Positions 10,281-16,422 of a stretch of DNA of 45,427 nt are shown in pieces. The DNA comes from Phycisphaerae bacterium (GTDB taxonomy: Bacteria > Planctomycetota > Phycisphaerae > JAAYCJ01): NCBI GenBank assembly GCA_012729815.1, contig JAAYCJ010000223.1, forward strand, positions 1 through 45,427, given 5' to 3'. Position numbers and translations under genes: made by a program. Every line of letters begins with the position of its first letter. The stretch's first letter is position 1. The notes under the pieces are model-generated. The model was given only the letters and a program-made list of their open reading frames with translations. It did not search any database and was not told the origin of the DNA.

Positions 10281-10313
10281 CCATACCCTACCATAGGCAA
10301 CCATTAGAGTCAA
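10281..10313 (-). promoter_or_regulatory. Candidate promoter and direct-repeat operator of cassette 2 regulator
   Basis: On the minus strand, TTGACT (10308-10313), a 17-bp spacer and TAGGGT (10285-10290) form a weak sigma70-like promoter. On the plus strand CCATA/CCATA/CCATT recurs at exactly 10-bp steps (10281, 10291, 10301), so the repeats face the same side of the helix. The -10 match is poor, so the promoter call is tentative. Confidence 0.35.
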
Positions 10314-10382
10314 CCAATTAGTCGGACAACGCCCTTTGACTGGCGAATCCGCACTGCGACGACAGCCTTGGGTCGGGGATTT

Positions 10383-10528
10383 GCACGGAGCACGCGGATC
10401 ACGCGGAGAAGGAATAAAAATGAAAATTGAAAATTCTAAATAGAAAAATGCAGAATGCAGACCCGCCGCCCCCTTCTTCACTCGGGATACTGACTTCCTT
10501 CCCTCCGCGTGGTCCGCGTGCTCCGTGC
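10383..10528. repeat. Intergenic inverted-repeat element A enclosing a heptamer array
   Basis: Two 26-bp GC-rich arms (10383-10408 and 10503-10528) are inverted complements with 25 of 26 bases matching; each contains cacggag and cacgcgga words. The 94-bp interior carries an AT-rich 7-bp-period array (10416-10464). The element lies between lipoprotein 10586-11209 and the cassette 2 regulator. There is no coding sequence and no transposase. Element B at 13372 shares the arms. Confidence 0.85.
10416..10464. repeat. Degenerate heptamer tandem array (7 units)
   Basis: Read in steps of seven from 10416 the units are aaaaatg, aaaattg, aaaattc, taaatag, aaaaatg, cagaatg, cagaccc. The phase is kept without indels although unit sequence drifts from A-rich to cag-rich. 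Confidence 0.8.
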
Positions 10529-10585
10529 CGTCCCAAAGAGACCACCAATGGCGCTGCGGATGCGTTCCCCCGATCGGCTGAGTTC

Positions 10586-11209
10586 CTACTCCTCTCGGTA
10601 CGCGTAGAACAGCCGGGCGACCTCGGCGCCGAGCATGTCGGCGAGTTGGTCGGTCCATTCCTGCCGCTTCTCGGGTTCCAGCATGTCGCCTTCGCGCCGA
10701 CCGCGGACCTGGACCGAGCGGCCGGCAATGTCGATCGGCCAGAGCCGCTCGCCCGTCCCTACGTCCATCACCTTCACCTGGGCCCGACCGGCCGGCAGGA
10801 TCAACGGGCTCTCCGGGTCGGCTTGCAGGTCGAATTGCGTCAGGTTTACGTAGATCACCAGATCGGCCCCGGTTTCGCGTCCGAGCTGCTGGATCGAGTA
10901 CAGCCGCCCGTCGGCCCCCTGTTTCTTGAGGCTCTCGACCTGCGAATAGTCGATCGCGTTGTCGCGCCGGACCGCGCCGTTTTCCTGGAGCAGTTGCATG
11001 GTCCGCTGGGCGATGGCCTCGCGGGTGGCGGCGTCGGTCGAGCTGATCATGTAGTCGTCGATCAGGACAGCGGTCTTGCCCGCCGGCAGCTTGAACTCGG
11101 CCGGCACAGCCGGTTTCATGTCCGGCGTGAACATCAGGGCCATGTTGGCGCAGCCGCTCGAGAGCACGCCGATCAGCAAAGCGCCGAGGACCAGAGGAAT
11201 GCGGATCAT
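10586..11209 (-). CDS. Predicted outer-envelope lipoprotein, 207 aa (paralog of 11213-11863)
   Basis: The N-terminus MIRIPLVLGALLIGVLSSGC is a lipoprotein signal with lipobox LSSGC. The body has the pattern KTAVLIDDYMISSTD, then GRETGADLVIYVNLTQFDL, AQVKVMDVGTGERLWPIDI and MLGAEVARLFYAYREE. That alternation resembles small envelope proteins built on an alpha/beta nucleotide- or peptide-binding-like fold, but I cannot name a family. AGGAGG lies 7 bp before the ATG. It starts 3 bp after the stop of the neighbouring lipoprotein, which shares the same plan (a 'D-V/L-I/M-x-I/V' strand and a C-terminal 'YxHRE/YxYREE'). It is the last gene of the operon headed by the radical SAM gene. The function is unknown. 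Confidence 0.8.
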   Translation of the reverse strand: MIRIPLVLGALLIGVLSSGCANMALMFTPDMKPAVPAEFKLPAGKTAVLIDDYMISSTDAATREAIAQRTMQLLQENGAVRRDNAIDYSQVESLKKQGADGRLYSIQQLGRETGADLVIYVNLTQFDLQADPESPLILPAGRAQVKVMDVGTGERLWPIDIAGRSVQVRGRREGDMLEPEKRQEWTDQLADMLGAEVARLFYAYREE

Positions 11210-11212
11210 GGC

Positions 11213-11863
11213 CTAACCTCCTACCGGTTCGCGGTGGGTATAGAACTTCTTGGCCAGGGCCTGGCTGAACACCTGGATGGTGGCGGATCGGACGTAGAAC
11301 ACGTCGGCTTCGGTCGGGTTCAGTGGGTGCTTCTCGGGAAAGTCGACCTCGACCCGGCCGGACCACAACTCGCGATCGCGGCTTTGGACGGGCAGATCGC
11401 CGCGACAGTCGTACAGGGCGCACTGGGCCAGTATGTGGCCCTGCAGCAGCGAGTCGGACCCGTAGGGATGCGTGCGGAATTCCAGCAACTGGATGTGCAT
11501 GACCATATCGGCGTCGAACTTCCGGCCGATCTCGACCATGGGCAGCCGGTCGGCTTCGTAGTCCGACCGCTGGAACTTGTGCACCGCCAGCGGATCGGTG
11601 AACGTGCAGTTGATGTGCTGGTTGATGGCGTGCCGCACGTGGTTGGCCACGTCCAGACGCACCTGCGGATAGCTGAACGAGACGGATTCGTCAGCCCAGA
11701 CCCACAGACACACGTCCTTGCCCTCGAGGTCCTCGAACTCGGCTTGGATCTTCTGCGTTCGATCGGCGGCCAGGGCGTACATCGGCGAGGCCAGAAGGTT
11801 GCATCCGCCGGTGGCCAGGAGGATCAGCCCCAGCCCCGCCGCAAGGGGGAGTTTCTGCCGCAT
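11213..11863 (-). CDS. Predicted outer-envelope lipoprotein, 216 aa
   Basis: MRQKLPLAAGLGLILLATGGC is a lipoprotein signal peptide with lipobox ATGGC (weakly canonical). The mature protein contains DVCLWVWADESVSFSYPQVRLDVANHVRHAI, FDADMVMHIQLLEFRTHPYG and WSGRVEVDFPEKHPLNPTEADVF, and ends FYTHREPVGG. The order of elements matches the 207-aa lipoprotein that follows it, suggesting tandem duplication and divergence. AGGA lies 5 bp before the ATG. It follows the DUF2752 gene by 6 bp, so the pair is co-expressed with that membrane protein. No enzymatic motif is seen and no function is assigned. Confidence 0.8.
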   Translation of the reverse strand: MRQKLPLAAGLGLILLATGGCNLLASPMYALAADRTQKIQAEFEDLEGKDVCLWVWADESVSFSYPQVRLDVANHVRHAINQHINCTFTDPLAVHKFQRSDYEADRLPMVEIGRKFDADMVMHIQLLEFRTHPYGSDSLLQGHILAQCALYDCRGDLPVQSRDRELWSGRVEVDFPEKHPLNPTEADVFYVRSATIQVFSQALAKKFYTHREPVGG

Positions 11864-11869
11864 GTGTTC

Positions 11870-12319
11870 CTACCTTATTGGAAATTCACCGGTTACGAAT
11901 GTACCAAAGAGGAGCTTGAAAATCCACGCCCCAAGGAAAAGGGCGGCGAAGCCGATCAGCACCCATCGGAACCGCCACCGGCTCCAGAACGGCTGCCAAG
12001 GTCGCCCGGTGACCAGTACCTGGACCGCCCCAACGCCCAGGTAGATTACGATCAGGCACAGCAGGGCCCCAAACGGCTGGGCGGCGAACGCCTTGATCGG
12101 ATGGCCGTGCATCATGTACACGAACGAGCGGGTCATAAAGCACGTCGGGCACGGATAGCCGCTCTGGACGAGGAACCCGCACGGTTTGAGCAGTGGGTAG
12201 CCGCTGTTAAACCGCTCCAGCCGATCCGGCTGCAGGTAGACCGCCACGCCCAGCAGGGCGATCACGCCCGCCAGCACGACGGCGGCCCGAATGCGGTAGC
12301 TCAAGGCGGTGCTGTCCAT
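11870..12319 (-). CDS. DUF2752-family small membrane protein
   Basis: About 149 residues with three or four predicted membrane segments: AAVVLAGVIALLGVAVYL, FGALLCLIVIYLGVGAVQVL and WVLIGFAALFLGAWIFKLLF. The diagnostic part is LLKPCGFLVQSGYPCPTCFMTRSF, which matches the Cys-containing signature of DUF2752 (usually CPTCGMTR; here the Gly is Phe). The biochemical function of the family is unknown. It lies 8 bp after the radical SAM gene and 6 bp before the lipoprotein pair, all on the minus strand, so a four-gene operon is likely. Confidence 0.85.
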   Translation of the reverse strand: MDSTALSYRIRAAVVLAGVIALLGVAVYLQPDRLERFNSGYPLLKPCGFLVQSGYPCPTCFMTRSFVYMMHGHPIKAFAAQPFGALLCLIVIYLGVGAVQVLVTGRPWQPFWSRWRFRWVLIGFAALFLGAWIFKLLFGTFVTGEFPIR

Positions 12320-12327
12320 CGGCGATC

Positions 12328-13290
12328 TTAAGTCCTTTTCTCCGCGGGCTTTTCACGCACGGCCAGGTAGTAAAGCCTTCCCTGCCGCTGCTCGCCGGCG
12401 ATCCGCCCGGCCCGAAGGAGTTTTTCGAGCACCTTGGCGATCTCCGGACGGTGCATGTCCAAGCCGGCTGCCAGGTCGTCGAGCGTGCACGGCCGGCGGC
12501 GAAGGGTCTCCAGCACCGCCTCGACGCCGCCCTGGAACTGACCGGTGTACTCCTTCTCCGGGAAGTCGGCGACCACCTCCGCCCTGGGCTCAAAGCGATC
12601 GGCGATCTCGGCCAGGCGCTGCGGCGTGACGGCTTGGACGTCCGGCTCAGCCGGCGGCCGCACCGCCGTGTTGAGCTGAATTCTCGCCACCCCCAGATCG
12701 TTGGCGATGGCCGCGATCCGGTCCACCGCCTCATCCGAATCGTTGATGCCCTGGACGATGAAGACCTCCAGCCACACCTTCGATCCGTGCTGGCGGCAGA
12801 ATTCGCGCAAGCCGTCGATGTATTGATCAAAGCCGATCGCCGGGGCTGGGCGGTTGATCCGCTCGAACGTCGCCGCGTCGCCCGCGTCCAGCGACGGGAC
12901 GATCAGGTCGGCCCGGGCCACTTCGTCGCGGACCCGCGGGTCGAACAGCAGCGTCCCATTGGTCAGCACGTCCACGGGAACGTCGGTCAGGCTGTGGATC
13001 CGGTCGATCAGCTCGCCCAGACGGCTGTAGAGGGTCGGTTCGCCTGACCCAGCCAGCGTGATATAATCGGGCCGAACCCCGCCGGCCAGCACCCGCGCGA
13101 TCTCAGCCGCCACCTCCTCCAGCGGCACAAACTCGCGCCGCTCGATGCTCTTTTCCGTAGTCCGGCCGATCTGACAGTAAACACAATCCAACGTGCACGT
13201 CTTGGGCGGGATCAAATCCACCCCCAACGACCGTCCAAGCCGCCGACTCGGCACCGGGCCAAATACGTATTTCGATGAAGACTGCGGCAA
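12328..13290 (-). CDS. Radical SAM protein with C-terminal winged helix (COG0731-like)
   Basis: The start is TTG at 13290, six bases after a clear AAGGAG (13297-13302). It gives LPQSSSKYVFGPVPSRRLGRSLG, the typical N-terminus of the family; the upstream frame to 13362 has no such support. The CX3CX2C cluster is CTLDCVYCQ, followed by TLAGSGEPTLY (SAM-binding GGE-like) and VDVLTNGTLL. After about residue 255 comes a winged-helix-like segment (CTLDDLAAGLDMHRPEIAKVLEKLLRAGRIAGE). Members of this COG are uncharacterised Fe-S oxidoreductases distantly related to tRNA wyosine enzymes; substrate unknown. It heads the operon running to 10586. Confidence 0.85.
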   Translation of the reverse strand: MPQSSSKYVFGPVPSRRLGRSLGVDLIPPKTCTLDCVYCQIGRTTEKSIERREFVPLEEVAAEIARVLAGGVRPDYITLAGSGEPTLYSRLGELIDRIHSLTDVPVDVLTNGTLLFDPRVRDEVARADLIVPSLDAGDAATFERINRPAPAIGFDQYIDGLREFCRQHGSKVWLEVFIVQGINDSDEAVDRIAAIANDLGVARIQLNTAVRPPAEPDVQAVTPQRLAEIADRFEPRAEVVADFPEKEYTGQFQGGVEAVLETLRRRPCTLDDLAAGLDMHRPEIAKVLEKLLRAGRIAGEQRQGRLYYLAVREKPAEKRT

Positions 13291-13333
13291 CGCCAACTCC
13301 TTCCGGCAGATCCGCCATGCCCGCCGATCCGGA

Positions 13334-13362
13334 ATTATATCGCCCCACCAACCGAACCACAA
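13334..13362 (-). promoter_or_regulatory. Candidate sigma70-like promoter of the radical SAM operon
   Basis: The minus strand reads TTGTGG (13357-13362), a 17-bp spacer and a consensus TATAAT (13334-13339), about 40 bp upstream of the TTG start. It lies just outside the inverted-repeat element B. Confidence 0.5.
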
Positions 13363-13405
13363 ATGCAGCCGGCACGGAGCACGCGGAACACGCGGAGGGG
13401 AAGAA

Positions 13406-13433
13406 GTCAGAAGCCAGTAGCCAGAATGAAAAA
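13406..13433. repeat. Heptamer tandem array, gccagta type (4 units)
   Basis: The units are gtcagaa, gccagta, gccagaa, tgaaaaa. The 23 bases from 13406 match the reverse complement of 35656-35678 with a single mismatch, so the two arrays are copies. Confidence 0.75.
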
Positions 13434-13449
13434 GGCCGCCTGGGGCGTC

Positions 13450-13491
13450 CAGCTTGTACTTTGCATTTCGCCATTTGACATTTTCAATTCT
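13450..13491. repeat. Heptamer tandem array, A-rich type (6 units)
   Basis: Plus-strand units are cagcttg, tactttg, catttcg, ccatttg, acatttt, caattct. The complement is A-rich with G near the unit end, like the array at 10416-10464. The phase of seven is held over all six units. Confidence 0.7.
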
Positions 13492-13596
13492 CTTCTTCTC
13501 CGCGTGGTCCGCGTGTTCCGTGCTACTCTTCTAGGGAATTGATCTAAGTCATTACATTTTTGTGCATGGTGAGCCGTACCGAGCCCGCGAGCGTCC

Positions 13597-13602
13597 TATA
13601 AT
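13597..13602 (+). promoter_or_regulatory. Possible -10 box of rpsD
   Basis: TATAAT lies 72 bp upstream of the rpsD ATG, after the repeat element. No good -35 hexamer is found 16-18 bp upstream, so the call rests on the -10 alone. The leader that follows contains the palindrome CCAATTGG. Confidence 0.3.
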
Positions 13603-13673
13603 TGTCCAATTGGGGAGTTTCGTGGATCAGTGGTTACCGATTCATGGCTTAGTGCCATTTTGGGAAATATGAT

Positions 13674-14282
13674 ATGGCTAACTACACGGGACCAAAAATC
13701 AGGTTGAGCCGGAAGCTGGGGGCTCCGGTGGCTGAGACGCCGAAGCACACGCACCTTCGCCGTCCGTACCGGCCCGGGCAGCACGGCCATCGTCCTATTC
13801 GAAGGGAGTTGTACGGCCGGCAACTGGCGGAAAAGCAGAAGCTGGCCTACTACTACGACCTCGGCGAGCGGCAGTTGCACCACTATCTCCAGAAGGCCCA
13901 GCAGTCGCGGCAGGCGACGCTGGACGCATTCGCCGAGATGCTGGAAACGCGGCTGGACAACGCCCTCCGCCGGGCGGGATGGGCCCGGACCATCTGGCAG
14001 GCCCGCCAGATGGTGGTGCACGGCCACATCTTCGTCGACGAGGCCAAGGTGGACCGGCCGTCATACGGCGTATCGCCCGGCGAGGTCATCTCTGTCCGCC
14101 CGCGTAGTCGCAAGCTCGTCGAGCAGGCGGCGGCGAGTTCGGAGACCGGGCCGGTCGCCGACTGGCTGGAGCGGGACGAGACGGCAATGGAGGTCCGCGT
14201 GCTGCGCCGGCCGGCCCTCGAGGACGTCCGGCTCCCGTTCGAGATGGACTACAGCCTGGTGCTGGAGTTCTATACGCGATAA
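13674..14282 (+). CDS. rpsD: 30S ribosomal protein S4
   Basis: A 202-residue protein beginning MANYTGPKIRLSRKLG, with the S4 core RPGQHGHRPIRRELYGRQLAEKQKLAYYYDL, the RNA-binding S4 domain around residues 88-150 (MLETRLDNALRRAGWARTIWQARQMVVHGHIFVDEAKV, then PSYGVSPGEVISV) and the C-terminal EMDYSLVLEFYTR. The N-terminal zinc-binding Cys cluster of 'C+' S4 is absent, so this is the zinc-free 'C-' form. The protein nucleates small-subunit assembly by binding 16S rRNA. The gene stands alone here, not beside rpsK/rpoA, with hflX 120 bp downstream. Confidence 0.97.
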   Translation: MANYTGPKIRLSRKLGAPVAETPKHTHLRRPYRPGQHGHRPIRRELYGRQLAEKQKLAYYYDLGERQLHHYLQKAQQSRQATLDAFAEMLETRLDNALRRAGWARTIWQARQMVVHGHIFVDEAKVDRPSYGVSPGEVISVRPRSRKLVEQAAASSETGPVADWLERDETAMEVRVLRRPALEDVRLPFEMDYSLVLEFYTR

Positions 14283-14367
14283 TCACGGGATGCCCAGCCG
14301 CCCCGACCACGGAAAGTGGCGACGTGTTGGTGAAGGTGGCAGCGGGGCGGCGGGGTTGGTATAATGG

Positions 14368-14385
14368 CTCCTGTAACTTCAGGAG
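14368..14385 (+). promoter_or_regulatory. Hairpin overlapping the hflX Shine-Dalgarno
   Basis: CTCCTG (14368-14373) pairs perfectly with CAGGAG (14380-14385) across a 6-base loop, and the second arm is part of the AGGAGG ribosome-binding sequence. The SD is about 15 bases from the ATG at 14402, longer than usual. If transcription starts upstream of 14368, the hairpin could mask the SD. Confidence 0.4.
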
Positions 14386-14401
14386 GACTCGACACTTCAG
14401 T

Positions 14402-15766
14402 ATGAAAGAGAACAAACAGACGGTCGGCAAAGAGGCGGCGGTCCTGGTGGCGCTGGTTGGCCCGGGTCAGGACGACGGGTTTGACAGCTTCCGCGAACTG
14501 GAGGAACTGGCCAGAACGGCTGGGGCCAAGGTCGTGGCCAAACTGGTGCAAAAGCGGCCGCACATCGATCCGCAGCACTATATCGGCAAGGGCAAGGTCA
14601 ACGAACTGGCCGAGACGGTCAAGTCGAAGGGGGCCGACCTGGTCGTCTTCGATAACGACCTGACGCCCGCGCAAATCCGCAACATCGAGAAGGTGATCGA
14701 GTGTAAGGTGCTCGATCGCAGTGAGTTGATTCTCGATATCTTCGCGACTCACGCCCGCACCGCCCAGGCCCGCAACCAGGTCGAACTGGCCCAGCTTCAG
14801 TACACCTATCCGCGCCTCACGCGGATGTGGGGCCACCTGGAGCGGATCGCCGGCGCGGGCGGCGGCGGCACGGCGGGGTCCGTCGGCGGCATCGGCACCC
14901 GCGGTCCGGGCGAAAAGCAGCTCGAGACCGACCGGCGGCTTGTCCGCAAGGCGATCGACCGCCTCAAGCGCGAGCTCGATCAGATCGACGAGCGCAAGAT
15001 GCGCGAAGTCTCAAGCCGCGGCAGCCAGTTCACCGTGTGCCTCGTCGGCTACACCAACGCGGGCAAGAGCACGCTGATGAACGCCTTGACCGGGGCCGAC
15101 GTCTACGTCGAGGACAAGCTCTTCGCGACGCTCGATACGCGGACCCGCCGGTGGAATCTCGGCCAGGGCCTGCACGCGTTGCTCTCCGATACCGTCGGTT
15201 TCATCCGCAACCTGCCGCACCACCTGATCGCGTCGTTTCGGGCGACGCTGGAAGAGGCCATCCACGCCGATCTGCTGCTGCACGTGGTGGACGCGTCGAA
15301 CCCGCAGGCCGAGCGCCAGATCGAGACCGTCAACGCGGTGCTCAAGGATCTCGGCTGCGAAGAGAAGAACGTGGTGACCGTGCTCAACAAGATCGACAAG
15401 CTCGACGACCGCCACGAGGTCCAGGTTCTGCGGCGGCACCATCCGACCGCGTTGGCTGTCTCAGCCCGCAGCGGCGAGGGACTCGACCTGCTGACTGAAC
15501 GGGCGCGATGGTACTACCTCAAGCCGGCTCTGCATCTGACTATCGAGGTCGGCTGCGACGCGGGCAAACTGCTGAGCTTCCTGAACCGCCACGCCCAGAT
15601 CCACGAAACGCAGTACCTCGACAACCAGGCCCGGATGGAACTAACCCTCTCCGCCGACTGGCTCGGCCCGATGCGCCAGTTCGCCGGCCAGTACCATGTG
15701 CTCGCCGCCTCGGACGAAGAAGCCGCCGCCCTCCTCAACGCCGCTGCCGTCACAGCGGATTCCTGA
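14402..15766 (+). CDS. hflX: Ribosome-splitting GTPase HflX
   Basis: The protein has the full HflX order: an N-terminal subdomain with PHIDPQHYIGKGKVNEL and VVFDNDLTPAQIRN, a Gly-rich linker (GAGGGGTAGSVGGIGTRGPGEKQLETDRR) and a GTPase domain with P-loop GYTNAGKST, switch DTRTRRW, DTVGFIRNLP and NKID. A C-terminal domain of about 80 residues completes it. ATG 14402 gives 454 residues; the frame is open back to 14324 but adds non-conserved sequence. HflX rescues stalled 70S or 100S ribosomes in stress. It follows rpsD on the same strand, with a possible -10 TATAAT at 14360. Confidence 0.96.
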   Translation: MKENKQTVGKEAAVLVALVGPGQDDGFDSFRELEELARTAGAKVVAKLVQKRPHIDPQHYIGKGKVNELAETVKSKGADLVVFDNDLTPAQIRNIEKVIECKVLDRSELILDIFATHARTAQARNQVELAQLQYTYPRLTRMWGHLERIAGAGGGGTAGSVGGIGTRGPGEKQLETDRRLVRKAIDRLKRELDQIDERKMREVSSRGSQFTVCLVGYTNAGKSTLMNALTGADVYVEDKLFATLDTRTRRWNLGQGLHALLSDTVGFIRNLPHHLIASFRATLEEAIHADLLLHVVDASNPQAERQIETVNAVLKDLGCEEKNVVTVLNKIDKLDDRHEVQVLRRHHPTALAVSARSGEGLDLLTERARWYYLKPALHLTIEVGCDAGKLLSFLNRHAQIHETQYLDNQARMELTLSADWLGPMRQFAGQYHVLAASDEEAAALLNAAAVTADS

Positions 15767-15812
15767 CCGCGGACGAGCGAACCGCAGCCAGACGAACCGA
15801 ACATCGGCGAGT

Positions 15813-16169
15813 CTACGGCTCGTTCTTCCAGAGCACCTCGCCGTTTGTGCGGTCCTTGAAGAAGTCGGTGATCTTGCCCTCGCCCATTCCGGTGATCCCG
15901 CCCGAGGGATGGCCGATCAGGTTGCCGTCGGCGTCGTACAGGTCGGCGTAGTCATCGGGATATTCAGCCGGGATGTAGTAGACGGTCTGGCCGTGATACT
16001 CCCACCGGCTGATCTCCGGCGGCCGACGCTCCGCCGGCTGGGACTCGATCTGGGCGATCTTCTGTGTCAACCACGACGGCACGCCCGACTCCTTGCCCAC
16101 CGGCTCATCGCAGCCGGCAAAACCGAACGCCACCGCCAACCCCAACGGCAACAGGACAAACTTCCTCAT
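15813..16169 (-). CDS. Small lipoprotein, DUF6970-like
   Basis: MRKFVLLPLGLAVAFGFAGC is a lipoprotein signal (lipobox FAGC). The 98-residue mature part has WEYHGQTVYYIPAEYPDDYADLYDADGNLIGHPSGGITGMGEGKITDF, the layout of DUF6970 proteins (hydrogen-bonded Gly-rich GGITG.GEGK turn), but without the Cys residues those proteins usually carry. AAGGAG lies 6 bp before the ATG. It converges on hflX. The function is unknown. Confidence 0.75.
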   Translation of the reverse strand: MRKFVLLPLGLAVAFGFAGCDEPVGKESGVPSWLTQKIAQIESQPAERRPPEISRWEYHGQTVYYIPAEYPDDYADLYDADGNLIGHPSGGITGMGEGKITDFFKDRTNGEVLWKNEP

Positions 16170-16422
16170 CGTCGGCTCCTTCCAAATCCGCCCAACGCAA
16201 CGGCTCGTTCCCTTTCCGCCTATCTATCCCAACCGCCAACGAAAGTCAAAGCCGTTCTGGCCGCTCCATCTCCAGCCTCCGGGCCAGACGGCCCACACCG
16301 GCGACGATCGTCAAAGCCTCGCCGCCCGATGCGCCCGCTCCGGCATCTGATGGACCGCCTGTGGCTTCGAATTCCACGCAGGATAGTCCAACCGGGTCCG
16401 CCGGCTGCGACCTGTCGGCTTG

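Larger units (their letters stand above)
13372..13523. repeat. Intergenic inverted-repeat element B enclosing heptamer arrays
   Basis: The arms at 13372-13397 and 13498-13523 are inverted complements (24 of 26 bases) and match those of element A. The interior carries two 7-bp-period arrays of different unit sequence (13406-13433 and 13450-13491). It sits between the divergently oriented radical SAM and rpsD genes, and contains no plausible gene. Confidence 0.85.

Noticed and set aside
10383-10528. Insertion sequence interpretation of element A
   Set aside because: Only 146 bp, no transposase frame and no visible target-site duplication; kept as a repeat element only.
10272-11423. A 383-codon minus-strand frame overlapping the lipoprotein genes
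   Set aside because: Arg/Pro/Gly-rich composition without motifs, overlapping two frames with clear lipoprotein signals and SDs; it is an out-of-frame shadow extending into repeat element A.
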